Below are positions 1-7,267 of a DNA stretch of 11,051 nt, piece after piece (the stretch's first letter is position 1; every line of letters starts with the position of its first letter). The notes under the pieces were generated by a model. It saw only the letters and a list, made by a program, of their open reading frames with translations. It made no database searches and was not told the DNA's origin. The stretch is taken from positions 1 through 11,051 of the forward strand of contig RPPU01000092.1 in the NCBI GenBank assembly GCA_003819975.1, read 5' to 3'. This DNA is from Desulfobacteraceae bacterium. GTDB lineage: Bacteria; Desulfobacterota; DSM-4660; Desulfatiglandales; HGW-15. A program made the position numbers and the translations under genes.

Positions 1-57
1 ATTCCCGATTTTCGTTCTCTGAATGCGGAGGGTTTTACGGAAAAATATGATCGCTGA
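1..57 (+). CDS. possible 3' end of an upstream gene, overlapping phnG
   Basis: Frame 1 is open from the first base to a TGA at 55-57 and encodes 18 residues (IPDFRSLNAEGFTEKYDR). If real, it is the C-terminus of the preceding operon gene and overlaps the chosen phnG start by 11 nt, as is common in tight operons. I do not recognise the residues. An open stretch this short is quite likely by chance, and another frame closes with TGA at 20-22, so the call is weak. Confidence 0.2.
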   Translation: MPDFRSLNAEGFTEKYDR

Positions 58-514
58 TACGGAAAATCGAAAACCAAACCATACGGCCCGGCAACACTGG
101 ATGGCCGTATTGGCCAAAACCGGCCCCGAGGAATTGGAAAAAGCCTGGCGTTTTTGTAAGGACAAACCCAAGTACCGTTTTTTACGGGCCCCGGAAACCG
201 GGCTGATCATGGTGCGGGGCCGCGCGGGCGGCACGGGTGTACGCTTCAATTTGGGAGAAGTGACGGTCACGCGCTGTGCGGTACAGGTGGAGCAAGGCGC
301 GATCGGCACGGCTTATGTCATGGGGCGCAGCCGGCGTCAGGCCGAATTGGCGGCTCTGTTCGACGCCTTACTGCAAAACAGCGGGCAGTACGCCCGGCTG
401 AAGAGCGAAATCATCGACCCCCTGGAAGCCGTTCAAGCGCAGGAGCAAAAACAAGAGGCCCGCAAGGTGGCGGCCACTAAAGTGGAGTTTTTTACCATGC
501 TAAGAGGAGATTGA
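47..514 (+). CDS. phnG: PhnG, C-P lyase core complex subunit
   Basis: PhnG is a small subunit of the PhnGHIJ core complex, which couples methylphosphonate-type substrates to the ribose of ATP and cleaves the C-P bond in the cytoplasm. The 155-residue product follows E. coli PhnG (150 aa) throughout. It has the N-terminal TARQHWMAVLA block (residues 13-23), RAPETGLIMVRGRAGGTG (47-64), the GRSRRQAELAALFDALLQ helix (93-110) and the C-terminal VEFFTMLRGD. I chose ATG 47 because homology starts just after it and GGAGGG lies at 27-32, although the spacing is long. An in-frame ATG at 23 would add 8 residues but has no ribosome site. The next gene, phnH, begins 5 nt after the stop, which suggests coupled translation. 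Confident in identity, less so in the exact start. Confidence 0.95.
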   Translation: MIADTENRKPNHTARQHWMAVLAKTGPEELEKAWRFCKDKPKYRFLRAPETGLIMVRGRAGGTGVRFNLGEVTVTRCAVQVEQGAIGTAYVMGRSRRQAELAALFDALLQNSGQYARLKSEIIDPLEAVQAQEQKQEARKVAATKVEFFTMLRGD

Positions 515-519
515 AAACG

Positions 520-1125
520 ATGTTGATGGAGAACCGCAATACTACGACTTTGCTGCCGGGATTTCAGGACCCGGTGCTCGACAGTCAGTACACCTTTAGA
601 CGCGTTCTGGACGCCATGGCCCATCCCGGCGCCACGGTCGTCGTGGGGCAGGAACTTAAAGTGCCTTGGCCGTTAAACCGGGCCACGGCCGCGGTTTGTT
701 TGTCTTTGCTGGATTATGAAACGCCGGTGTGGATGGATTGCGCCGGAAATCCGGATATCGCGGATTGGCTCACTTTTCATTGCGGATGTCCGTTGACGGA
801 CGCGCCGGGTCAGGCTCGTTTTGCCGTGTTTTGCAATAAAGTCACGACGCCCGTGCTGGAACAATTCAATATCGGTCAGGATGAATTCCCGGAAAATTCC
901 ACTACCCTGATTCTGCAGGTCTCTTCTTTCGAAGCGGGCCGCATCCGGCAATTGCGGGGCCCCGGCATCGAATCCGTTGCGCAGTTGAGCATCCCGGATT
1001 TAACCGAGGCTTTCTGGAGCTATTGGGACCTGAATCACCGGCTCTTTCCTTTGGGGTTGGATGTGCTTTTCACCAGCGATACGATCCTGGCGGCTTTGCC
1101 GCGCAGCGTGAAAGCGGGAGTATAA
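520..1125 (+). CDS. phnH: PhnH, C-P lyase core complex subunit
   Basis: PhnH is a structural subunit of the PhnGHIJ core complex. It folds like a PLP-dependent transferase but lacks the cofactor lysine (family knowledge). The 201-residue product matches E. coli PhnH in length and blocks: FQDPVLDSQYTFRRVLDAMAHPG near residues 15-37, an ETPVW strand near 67-71, TLILQVSS (129-136), the RGPGI turn (146-150) and FPLGLDVLF (176-184). Start choice: GAGGAG at 504-509 lies 10 nt before ATG 520. A TTG at 511 (overlapping the phnG stop) and an ATG at 526 are in frame but less well placed. The gene sits between phnG and phnI with gaps of a few bases, so all three should be one transcript. Confidence 0.95.
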   Translation: MLMENRNTTTLLPGFQDPVLDSQYTFRRVLDAMAHPGATVVVGQELKVPWPLNRATAAVCLSLLDYETPVWMDCAGNPDIADWLTFHCGCPLTDAPGQARFAVFCNKVTTPVLEQFNIGQDEFPENSTTLILQVSSFEAGRIRQLRGPGIESVAQLSIPDLTEAFWSYWDLNHRLFPLGLDVLFTSDTILAALPRSVKAGV

Positions 1126-1128
1126 GTT

Positions 1129-2265
1129 ATGTATGTAGCGGTTAAAGGCGGAGAACAAGCGATCGCGAACGCTCATCTGCTCTTAGAGGAGAAGCGGCGC
1201 GGCGATCTATCCGTATTGGAAATGACCGTGGGACAGATTCAAAATCAACTGCCGCTGGTCGTGGCGCGGGTCATGGCCGAGGGCTCCCTTTACGATCCGG
1301 AATTGGCGGCCCTGGCTTTCAAACAAGCCTCGGGCGATCTGATCGAGGCAGTCTTTCTGTTGCGCGCTTTTCGCAACACCCTGACGCGTTTCGGTTATTC
1401 CCGGCCTCTGGACACATCGTGCATGCATCTGCGACGGCGTATTTCCGCCACTTTTAAAGACTTGCCGGGCGGTCAGATCCTGGGGCCGACTTACGATTAC
1501 ACGCATCGTTTGCTCGATTTTTCCCTGCTGTCCGACAATGCCGCTGAAGAGCCGCAGGCCAACGCCGACGAAATCGGATCCGGGTTGACGGAAAACATCC
1601 CCAGAGTCACCGGATTTTTAAGCCGTGAAGGGCTTATTGAAGAAGAGAACGCAGACGATGACAGCGACGCGGTGGGGGATTTGACCCGTCAACCCCTGCA
1701 AATACCGGCCGCGCGCGATCTGCGTCTTCAGAACCTGGCGCGCGGGGATGAGGGCTTTCTGTTGAGCTTGGCCTATTCCACCCAGCGCGGGTTTGGGAAG
1801 AATCATCCTTTTGTGGGCGAGATCAGAATCGGCCGGGTTGCGGTCGAAATCGTGCCGGAAGAATTGGGCTTTGCGATCGACATAGGCGAAATCATGGTTA
1901 CCGAATGCCAGATGGTCAATCAATTCAAAGGATCGCAGACCCAGGCGCCGACTTTTACGCGCGGTTACGGCCTTTGTTTCGGCGCCTGCGAAAGAAAAGC
2001 CATGTCCATGGCCGTGGTGGACCGGGCCTTGCGCTGCCGTGAATTGGACGAGGCTTGCGATGCGCCGGCCCAGGATGAAGAATTCGTGCTCAGCCACAGC
2101 GATAACGTGGAAGCGTCCGGGTTTGTGGAGCATTTGAAACTTCCGCATTATGTGGATTTTCAATCCGAGATGTCGCTGATTCGGAACTTACGCGGCCGTT
2201 TTGATAAGAAAGAAGAAGCTAAATGTTTTATTGATCCCGAAAAGCATGGGATCAATAAAACATGA
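1129..2265 (+). CDS. phnI: PhnI, C-P lyase nucleosidase-type subunit
   Basis: PhnI is the core-complex subunit that, with PhnG, PhnH and PhnL, displaces adenine from ATP to give ribose 1-phosphonate 5-triphosphate. The 378-residue product follows E. coli PhnI (354 aa) throughout. Matching blocks are MYVAVKGGE at the N-terminus, QASGDLIEAVFLLRAFR, PGGQILGPTYDYTHRLLDF, RGDEGFLLSLAYSTQRG, FTRGYGLCFG and AQDEEFVLSHSDNVEASGF. HLKLPH (335-340) carries two histidines equivalent to the E. coli pair 328/333, described as zinc ligands at the PhnI-PhnJ interface. GGGAG at 1116-1120 precedes the ATG, 3 nt after phnH. Oddity: the last 14 codons (KCFIDPEKHGINKT) are encoded by a perfect inverted repeat that runs into the stop codon, giving this PhnI a longer basic tail than E. 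coli. Confidence 0.97.
   Translation: MYVAVKGGEQAIANAHLLLEEKRRGDLSVLEMTVGQIQNQLPLVVARVMAEGSLYDPELAALAFKQASGDLIEAVFLLRAFRNTLTRFGYSRPLDTSCMHLRRRISATFKDLPGGQILGPTYDYTHRLLDFSLLSDNAAEEPQANADEIGSGLTENIPRVTGFLSREGLIEEENADDDSDAVGDLTRQPLQIPAARDLRLQNLARGDEGFLLSLAYSTQRGFGKNHPFVGEIRIGRVAVEIVPEELGFAIDIGEIMVTECQMVNQFKGSQTQAPTFTRGYGLCFGACERKAMSMAVVDRALRCRELDEACDAPAQDEEFVLSHSDNVEASGFVEHLKLPHYVDFQSEMSLIRNLRGRFDKKEEAKCFIDPEKHGINKT
2223..2263 (+). repeat. perfect 16-bp inverted repeat across the phnI stop codon
   Basis: ATGTTTTATTGATCCC (2223-2238) is exactly complementary to GGGATCAATAAAACAT (2248-2263), with a 9-nt loop (GAAAAGCAT). The right arm includes the first base of the phnI TGA. No T-run follows, so it is not a classical terminator. 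In mRNA it would form a very stable hairpin at the phnI 3' end, plausibly a 3'-end stabiliser or processing site. It could also be the remnant of an inserted palindromic element that rewrote the PhnI C-terminus. Confidence 0.85.
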
Positions 2266-2287
2266 ATTCCGGCCAAAGCGCCGGAAT
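2266..2287 (+). repeat. small hairpin just after phnI
   Basis: ATTCCGGC (2266-2273) and GCCGGAAT (2280-2287) are perfect complements with a 6-nt loop (CAAAGC). It begins 1 nt after the phnI stop codon, immediately downstream of the larger stop-codon hairpin. A few A residues follow but no T-run, so intrinsic termination is unlikely. It is the second of three tandem hairpins between phnI and phnJ. Confidence 0.6.
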
Positions 2288-2331
2288 AAATCCGCATGAT
2301 ACCAAGGGATTGATTGTTAAAACTATTTTCT

Positions 2332-2353
2332 TATCGACAATTTTTTGTCGATA
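2332..2353 (+). repeat. hairpin upstream of the phnJ ribosome site
   Basis: TATCGACAA (2332-2340) pairs perfectly with TTGTCGATA (2345-2353) around a TTTT loop. The hairpin ends 7 nt before the phnJ Shine-Dalgarno (GAGGA, 2360-2364) and 22 nt before the ATG. It could shape access to the ribosome site or protect the 5' end of a processed phnJ message. There is no T-run after the stem, so it is not a terminator. I see no convincing promoter in the 2266-2375 gap. Confidence 0.6.
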
Positions 2354-2375
2354 GGGTTCGAGGACAGGCGCCTAA

Positions 2376-3320
2376 ATGAAAAAAAAGTTATTGCCTTTGA
2401 CACCAAAAGCATACACCGATAGCGCACGAATAGCTGGTTATAATTTCGCCTATCTGGATGAAGGCACCAAGCGCATGATCCGGCGCGCCATTCTGAAAGC
2501 AGTGGCTATTCCGGGGCATCAGGTGCCGTTCGGCAGCCGCGAGATGCCGCTGCCTTACGGTTGGGGCACGGGCGGCATTCAGATCACGGCCGCTTTGATC
2601 GGGCCGGAAGACGTGCTGAAAGTCATCGACCAGGGTTCGGACGACACCACCAATGCGGTGAGCATTCGCCAATTTTTCGCCAAAACCAGTGATGTACGCA
2701 CCACGGAAAGAACGTCCGAAGCCAGTTTGATTCAGACCCGGCACCGCATTCCGGAGACCCCTTTGAAGCCGGGTCAAATTATAGTCTATCAAGTCCCGAT
2801 TCCGGAACCGTTGCGCTTTCTGGAGCCGCGCGAAACCGAGACCCGCAAGATGCATGCCTTGAGCGAATACGGCCTGATGCATGTCAAGCTGTATGAAGAT
2901 GTCGCCATGCATGGCCGGATTGCCACAGCCTATGGTTATCCGGTGCTGGTTAACGGCCGTTATTTGATGAGTCCTTCGCCGATTCCGAAATTCGATAATC
3001 CCAAGCTGCATCGCATGCCCGCCCTGCAGCTTTTCGGCGCCGGACGCGAAAAACGAATTTACGCGGTTCCGCCCTATACCGAGGTTAAAAGCCTGGATTT
3101 CGAGGATTACCCGTTTAGCGTCGAATACCTGGAACAAGCCTGCGCTTTATGCGGCGCGGACCGGAGTTATCTGGATGAAATCATCACGGACGATCAGGGC
3201 ACGCGCCTGTATGTCTGCTCCGATACGGATTACTGCCGGCAGCGCCGGAACGCGGGTCATAAAAACCCTTCCGCGGGCATGGTGCCTTTGGCCGCGGCTA
3301 AATTGCGTAAGGAGCAATAA
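2376..3320 (+). CDS. phnJ: PhnJ, radical-SAM-type C-P lyase (C-P bond cleaving subunit)
   Basis: PhnJ cleaves 5-phosphoribosyl 1-phosphonate, releasing the alkane (methane from methylphosphonate) and 5-phosphoribosyl 1,2-cyclic phosphate, using an iron-sulfur cluster and S-adenosylmethionine. The 314-residue product is nearly colinear with E. coli PhnJ (281 aa). It has GYNFAYLDE and TKRMIRRAILKAVAIPG (31-47), where Gly47 corresponds to E. coli Gly32, then MPLPYGWGTGGIQ, the DQGSDDTTNAVSIR block (85-98), TRHRIPETPL and PIPEPLRFLEPRETETR. The four essential cysteines are present as C256, C259, C281 and C287, with the same spacing as E. coli 241/244/266/272; C287 is the proposed thiyl-radical residue. 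The protein has about 15 extra N-terminal and 20 extra C-terminal residues. GAGGA lies 11 nt before the ATG. A 110-nt hairpin-rich gap separates it from phnI, and phnK follows after 2 nt. Confidence 0.98.
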   Translation: MKKKLLPLTPKAYTDSARIAGYNFAYLDEGTKRMIRRAILKAVAIPGHQVPFGSREMPLPYGWGTGGIQITAALIGPEDVLKVIDQGSDDTTNAVSIRQFFAKTSDVRTTERTSEASLIQTRHRIPETPLKPGQIIVYQVPIPEPLRFLEPRETETRKMHALSEYGLMHVKLYEDVAMHGRIATAYGYPVLVNGRYLMSPSPIPKFDNPKLHRMPALQLFGAGREKRIYAVPPYTEVKSLDFEDYPFSVEYLEQACALCGADRSYLDEIITDDQGTRLYVCSDTDYCRQRRNAGHKNPSAGMVPLAAAKLRKEQ

Positions 3321-3322
3321 AC

Positions 3323-4108
3323 ATGGCCTCTTTAATGGAAAAGCCTATTTTACAGGCCCAACAGGTAAGCAAGTTTTTCGGAACCCGCGCGGGTTGTCGC
3401 GACGTTTCCTTTACGCTTTGGCCCGGCGAAGTGTTGGGCATTGTGGGCGAGTCGGGATCCGGTAAAACCACATTGCTAAACACACTGGCCGGGCAATGGC
3501 CGGCATCCGGCGGAAGGGTGCAATACGACAGCGGAGCCAACGGGGTGATCCCTTTTAACGAGATCTCCGAGCCGCAAAGAAGGTATTTTTTACGCACCCA
3601 ATGGGGCATGGTCCACCAAAACCCCCGCGACGGTTTGCGCATGCGGGTGAGCGCCGGCGCCAATGTGGGCGAACGCCTCATGGCCCTGGGCGAGCGGCAT
3701 TACGGCCGCATCCGCGCGGAAGTGTTGAAGTGGCTCGAAAAGGTCGAGATCGACGCGGACCGGGTGGACGATTTTCCCCAAGCTTTTTCGGGCGGCATGC
3801 TGCAGCGCCTGCAAATCGCCCGCAATTTGGTCACGCGTCCCCGTTTGGTTCTAATGGATGAACCGACCGGCGGCTTGGACGTTTCGGTCCAGGCGCGGTT
3901 GCTGGATTTATTGCGGAATCTGGTTTCCGAATTGGAGCTCTCCTTGATTATCGTCACCCACGACCTCGCCATCGTGCGTTTGCTGGCCCATAAAGTCATG
4001 GTCATGCGCCAGGGAGAAGTCGTGGAAGCCGGGTTGACCGATCAAGTCCTGGACGATCCGCAGCAGCCCTATACGCAATTGTTGGTTTCATCGGTGATTC
4101 AACCGTAG
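3323..4108 (+). CDS. phnK: PhnK, ABC-type ATPase associated with C-P lyase
   Basis: PhnK is an ABC-family nucleotide-binding protein that docks on PhnJ in the core complex rather than on a membrane permease. Cryo-EM work on E. coli supports a PhnK dimer opening the active site. The 261-residue product has Walker A GESGSGKT (42-49), Q-loop Q99 in WGMVHQ, ABC signature FSGGM (155-159), Walker B LVLMDE (175-180) and the H-loop in IVTHD (H213). PhnK-specific blocks include [52 protein letters not shown] and [14 protein letters not shown] at the C-terminus. The sequence alone could also suggest an oligopeptide transporter ATPase (DppD/OppD type), but the position after phnJ and the end-to-end match to PhnK decide it. 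AAGGAG at 3309-3314 gives a good ribosome site, 2 nt after phnJ. Confidence 0.97.
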   Translation: MASLMEKPILQAQQVSKFFGTRAGCRDVSFTLWPGEVLGIVGESGSGKTTLLNTLAGQWPASGGRVQYDSGANGVIPFNEISEPQRRYFLRTQWGMVHQNPRDGLRMRVSAGANVGERLMALGERHYGRIRAEVLKWLEKVEIDADRVDDFPQAFSGGMLQRLQIARNLVTRPRLVLMDEPTGGLDVSVQARLLDLLRNLVSELELSLIIVTHDLAIVRLLAHKVMVMRQGEVVEAGLTDQVLDDPQQPYTQLLVSSVIQP

Positions 4109-4212
4109 GTAAGATAGGGATCGCGATTTTAAAAAGGTTCGCGTGTGTTTTAGTTTGCAGCCGCTCAAGCGGCAAAAGCCGGAGTCAGGATGAAGAAGTT
4201 GGAGAAAAAATA
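4109..4212 (+). other. phnK-phnL spacer with small hairpin and 7-codon ORF
   Basis: This 104-nt gap is unusually long for the operon. It holds a GCCGC/GCGGC hairpin (4160-4173, loop TCAA) without a T-tail. It also holds a 7-codon ORF (MKKLEKK, 4190-4213) preceded by GGAGTCAGG, whose TAA overlaps the phnL ATG as TAATG. The overlap could allow translational coupling, but phnL has its own GGAG (4201-4204), so the mini-ORF may be accidental. No promoter is evident. Confidence 0.35.
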
Positions 4213-4911
4213 ATGGAACCCATGATCGCGGTGAATGGTCTGGAGAAAAATTTTGTGTTGCATTTGCAGGGCGGGGTGCATTTATCCGTGCTGCGCGATA
4301 TTCATTTGAACGCGCAGGCCGGGGAATGTTTGGTTTTAAACGGTCCTTCCGGTACGGGCAAAAGCACGCTGCTGCGCCTGCTTTACGCCAACTACAAACC
4401 GGATAAGGGCGAAATTCTGATCCGGCATAACGGGGGGCGGGTGGATCTGGCTCGGGCGGATTTGCGTAAAATTTTGGAAATGCGCAAACAAACCCTGGGC
4501 TACGTAAGCCAGTTTCTGCGGGTCATCCCGCGCGTGCCGGCTTTGCGCGTGGTCATGGAGCCGCTGCTCTCCGCCGGCATGGCGATCGAAGAAGCCGGCG
4601 AACGCGCTCGCGAACTGCTCTTAAAACTCCACATCCCGTCGCGCTTATGGAATATTTCCCCCACCACCTTTTCGGGCGGAGAACAACAACGCATCAATAT
4701 CGCGCGTTGTTTCATCGCGCGTTATCCGGTTCTGCTTTTGGACGAACCGACCGCGGCCCTGGATGCCGTGAACCGCCGGGCGGTGGTCGAATTGATTTCC
4801 GAAGCCAAAGCGCGCGGCACGGCCGTGGTGGGGGTGTTTCATGACGAAGAGGTCCGATGCAAAGTCGCGGACCGGGTTTTCGAAATTTTTGGCGAAACAG
4901 GCGCGGCATGA
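4213..4911 (+). CDS. phnL: PhnL, ABC-type ATPase of the C-P lyase system
   Basis: PhnL is the second ABC-type ATPase of the pathway. It is required with PhnG, PhnH and PhnI to form ribose 1-phosphonate 5-triphosphate, and it binds the core complex through PhnK. The 232-residue product has Walker A GPSGTGKS (44-51), Q-loop Q100 in [15 protein letters not shown] signature FSGGEQQR (153-160), Walker B LLLDEP (174-179) and H-loop H210 in GVFHDEEVR. The [21 protein letters not shown] stretch and [18 protein letters not shown] are typical of PhnL rather than of transporter ATPases, and the length equals E. coli PhnL (226 aa) within a few residues. The start at 4213 follows GGAG (4201-4204) with 8 nt spacing. 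The 3' end overlaps phnM as ATGA, indicating coupled translation. Confidence 0.97.
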   Translation: MEPMIAVNGLEKNFVLHLQGGVHLSVLRDIHLNAQAGECLVLNGPSGTGKSTLLRLLYANYKPDKGEILIRHNGGRVDLARADLRKILEMRKQTLGYVSQFLRVIPRVPALRVVMEPLLSAGMAIEEAGERARELLLKLHIPSRLWNISPTTFSGGEQQRINIARCFIARYPVLLLDEPTAALDAVNRRAVVELISEAKARGTAVVGVFHDEEVRCKVADRVFEIFGETGAA

Positions 4912-6050
4912 AAAAGGAAACGATTCTTACCAATGCGCGGATCGTCACGCCCGAAGCGGTTTGGCCGGGCACCGTGCGAATACGGGAAGGCCGGATTCAG
5001 GACATGGAAGTTGAAGACAGCCGAGTGCCGGAAGCGCTCGACCTGGAAGGAGATTATCTGCTGCCCGGGCTAATCGAACTGCACACCGACAATCTCGAAA
5101 AGCATTATGCCCCGCGGCCGGGCGTGCGCTGGCCTTCCGGAGCGGCAGCGGTGGCGCATGATGCCGCCTTGGCGGCTGCCGGCATTACCACGGTGTTCGA
5201 CGCCCTATCGGTCGGCGACACGGCCGATAACAGTATGCGTCTCGAATGTCTTCAGGACATGGCCGAGGCGATTCAAACGACCCAAGCCAAAGGCCTGCTG
5301 CGCTGCGAACATTTTTTACATATGCGTTGCGAAATTGCCTATCCCCATGTCATCGATCTTTTCATGAATTTTATAAATAATCCGCTTGTAAAACTGGTTT
5401 CTTTGATGGACCATACACCGGGACAGCGTCAGTACGCCCGCGTCGAGAAATTAGAAGAATATCTTCAAATACAATACGGATTCAAGCAGGAACGCATCGA
5501 TCAGATCATGATCACAAGATTGGAGTATCAAAAAACTTACGCGGAAAAGCATCGTAAGGAACTGGTTCAAATCTGTCGATCCTTCGGGTATCCGATCGCC
5601 AGTCATGACGACGCGACGGTGGAACATGTGGTGGAAGCGGCCCGCGACGGCATAGTCATAAGCGAGTTTCCGACGACTTTAGAAGCGGCCAAGACCGCTC
5701 GTTTGCTCGGCATGGACGTATTAGCCGGCGCGCCGAATCTGGTAATCGGCGGATCGCATTCCGGCAATGTTTCGGCCTTGGAATTGGGAGAAACGCGATG
5801 TTTGAACATCCTTTCCTCGGATTACGTACCCGGCAGCATCCTGCAAGGAATTTTTTTATTGCACGAAAAATTATCCATGCCGCTGCATGAAGCGACTGCT
5901 TTGTCTACATGCAATCCGGCGCGAGTCGTGCACTTAACCGATCGGGGCGCAATTGAAAAAGGACGGAGGGCCGACCTGATCCGGGTAAAGGTCGAGCAAG
6001 GCCTTCCGGTGGTCAAAAAAGTTTGGCGCAACGGTCAAGAAATTTTTTAA
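4908..6050 (+). CDS. phnM: PhnM, ribose 1-phosphonate 5-triphosphate diphosphatase
   Basis: PhnM is an amidohydrolase-superfamily enzyme that removes pyrophosphate from ribose 1-phosphonate 5-triphosphate, giving the monophosphate substrate of PhnJ. The 380-residue product matches E. coli PhnM (378 aa). It has [21 protein letters not shown] with the metal-binding HTD (59-61), [16 protein letters not shown] (84-99), the EHFLHMRCE strand (134-142), [12 protein letters not shown] (164-175), ASHDDAT (231-237), EFPTT (253-257), GGSHSGN (281-287), SSDY (303-306) and the closing GRRADLIRV fold-back strand (352-360). I chose ATG 4908 because it forms an ATGA overlap with phnL and homology begins right after it. 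An in-frame ATG at 4857 lies deep inside phnL. A different gene, not phnN or phnP, follows after 21 nt. Confidence 0.97.
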   Translation: MKKETILTNARIVTPEAVWPGTVRIREGRIQDMEVEDSRVPEALDLEGDYLLPGLIELHTDNLEKHYAPRPGVRWPSGAAAVAHDAALAAAGITTVFDALSVGDTADNSMRLECLQDMAEAIQTTQAKGLLRCEHFLHMRCEIAYPHVIDLFMNFINNPLVKLVSLMDHTPGQRQYARVEKLEEYLQIQYGFKQERIDQIMITRLEYQKTYAEKHRKELVQICRSFGYPIASHDDATVEHVVEAARDGIVISEFPTTLEAAKTARLLGMDVLAGAPNLVIGGSHSGNVSALELGETRCLNILSSDYVPGSILQGIFLLHEKLSMPLHEATALSTCNPARVVHLTDRGAIEKGRRADLIRVKVEQGLPVVKKVWRNGQEIF

Positions 6051-6071
6051 TAGGTTTAAAGGAGGTTTGCG

Positions 6072-7067
6072 ATGCAAAAAATAGGTTGTAAAATCGATGA
6101 GGTGCGGGTAGACGGCGGCGTGAAAGCGTTCCGAGACGATTTAAAGTATTTCAGCCAAATCGGCATCGAAGCGGTTGAACTGCCGGTGCATGGGCTGGAT
6201 GTCATTAAAAACGGTTTGATCGATAAGGTCAGTTTACAAAACATCTTGTCGATCTTGCGGGATTTTAATTTTGAGTATTCGGTACACAGCCCGAATCCTT
6301 TGAATCTCATGGACCAACAGGATCCGGAATTGCATTATTCCGTTTTCAGAGCCGGCCTCGAATTCGCGGCCGCGGTCGGCGCCGGGATTTTGGTTTATCA
6401 TGCGGGGCGTTTTATCCCTGAAGAAATCTTTCCGATTCCCGGCCATCATGATGTTTCCAAAGTTCAAGCCCAAAAGCTCCTGGAACAGGAACGGAATTAC
6501 CTGGTTCGGCTCGCGGACGAATTTCCCCAGATCATGATCTGTATCGAAAACGCCCGGCCTTATTTGCATTATAGCCCCTATTGTTACGGCGAACAGATCG
6601 AAATGCTTAAGAATCAGGTTGTTCTGAGCGACCGGAATAACGTCAAAATCGCCCTGGATATCGGCCATCTCAACATGGCGGCTCAATTCTATCATTTTAA
6701 TCTGATTGAAGCGGTTCAAACAATCCGCGATTTTATTTTTCATGTGCATGTGCATGACAATTTCGGCCGGGCGGTTTATCCCAATGAAAAAACCCAGACT
6801 CATTTGATCCCTTTTGGCCGCGGAGACGCACATATGCCGATCCATTGGGGAAGCATACCGATTCGGGATATCCTGGGCGCTTTTATGGATGCTTATTCCG
6901 GAATGTTCATTATGGAATTGCGGAGCCGCTATTTTCCGTTTACCGAGGAATGTAAAAATAATCTTGAACGGATTATCGAGGAATTAAGGTGTTTTGAACA
7001 TTTACCTTTAAGTGTTTGGGAAAAAGCTCAAGACCTACCATCACAGACATTGCACGCCCGGATGTGA
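6072..7067 (+). CDS. AP endonuclease 2/xylose isomerase-like TIM-barrel metalloprotein, endonuclease IV-like ligand set
   Basis: This 331-residue protein belongs to the superfamily that contains endonuclease IV and sugar-phosphate isomerases/epimerases. Strand-end motifs run in order: IEAVELPVHG (32-41), VHSPNPLNL (71-79), ILVYHAG (106-112), MICIENARP (155-163), IALDIGHLN (193-201), FHVHVHDN (223-230), HLIPFGRGD (244-252) and FIMELRSR (279-286). Candidate metal ligands are H72, H110, E159, D196, H199, H226, H244 and E282. These parallel E. coli endonuclease IV H69, H109, E145, D179, H182, H216, H231 and E261; the ninth ligand (D229) is not obvious. Keeping H72 and H110 argues for a trinuclear phosphodiesterase-like site rather than a simple two-carboxylate isomerase site. 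A very strong AAAGGAGG (6058-6065) precedes it, 21 nt after phnM, and the operon terminator follows. The real substrate is unknown. A role in 5-phosphoribosyl cyclic phosphate processing is inference; an ordinary sugar isomerase remains possible. Confidence 0.85.
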   Translation: MQKIGCKIDEVRVDGGVKAFRDDLKYFSQIGIEAVELPVHGLDVIKNGLIDKVSLQNILSILRDFNFEYSVHSPNPLNLMDQQDPELHYSVFRAGLEFAAAVGAGILVYHAGRFIPEEIFPIPGHHDVSKVQAQKLLEQERNYLVRLADEFPQIMICIENARPYLHYSPYCYGEQIEMLKNQVVLSDRNNVKIALDIGHLNMAAQFYHFNLIEAVQTIRDFIFHVHVHDNFGRAVYPNEKTQTHLIPFGRGDAHMPIHWGSIPIRDILGAFMDAYSGMFIMELRSRYFPFTEECKNNLERIIEELRCFEHLPLSVWEKAQDLPSQTLHARM

Positions 7068-7145
7068 TTCGGGTTGTTGAGCAAAGCTTTATTTTTATCG
7101 TTTTCCCGCTTTCCTGAATAAGAGGAAACCAGGCTCCTACCCCCG

Positions 7146-7190
7146 AAAGGCGGCAAACCGTGTTTATTCACGGACCGGTTTGCCGCTTTT
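7146..7190 (+). terminator. rho-independent terminator of the phn operon
   Basis: GCGGCAAACCG (7150-7160) pairs perfectly with CGGTTTGCCGC (7176-7186). AAAG (7146-7149) and TTTT (7187-7190) extend the stem and supply the U-tail, and the loop can form a further small helix. It lies 79 nt after the TIM-barrel gene stop and before the pst promoter region, so it separates the two operons. The tail is short, so some read-through is possible. Confidence 0.8.
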
Positions 7191-7226
7191 CAATGTTAAA
7201 GCGCCGATATCAGCAAACAACATTTA

Positions 7227-7255
7227 TTGACTTGCAGTTTGCATTGCTTTAATAT
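7227..7255 (+). promoter_or_regulatory. sigma70-like promoter upstream of pstS
   Basis: TTGACT (7227-7232) is a 5/6 match to the -35 consensus. It is followed after 17 nt by TAATAT (7250-7255), a 4/6 match to the -10 consensus in AT-rich surroundings, so transcription would begin near 7262. This leaves a roughly 135-nt leader before pstS. Phosphate-regulated pst promoters usually lack a good -35, so this may be a basal promoter beside a regulated one further downstream. Confidence 0.45.
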
Positions 7256-7267
7256 ATGCAAATTAAT

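Noticed and set aside
2223..2353. Intrinsic terminator between phnI and phnJ
   Set aside because: None of the three stems is followed by a T-run, and phnJ is essential to the same complex, so termination here would make little sense.
2388..3137. 249-codon open frame on the minus strand
   Set aside because: Lies entirely opposite phnJ, whose protein matches its family residue for residue. The minus-strand product is low in recognisable motifs and rich in His/Asn/Arg from complementing phnJ codons.
3175..3465. 96-codon + strand frame spanning the phnJ end and phnK start
   Set aside because: Overlaps two well-supported genes in another frame; Arg/Cys-rich composition typical of a shadow frame.
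4857..4907. Extended phnM start adding 17 residues inside phnL
   Set aside because: The extra residues have no PhnM homology, and ATG 4908 forms the usual ATGA overlap with phnL.
6234..6845. 203-codon open frame on the minus strand
   Set aside because: Antisense to the TIM-barrel gene, which has a strong ribosome site and ordered metal-binding motifs; no ribosome site or family resemblance on the minus strand.
7110..7190. Possible riboswitch (cyclic-di-GMP-like GGCAAACC and GAAAGG strings)
   Set aside because: The conserved strings are fully explained by the arms of the rho-independent terminator, and the second half of the aptamer consensus is missing. A small TTTCCT/AGGAAA stem (7110-7128) is too weak to support more.
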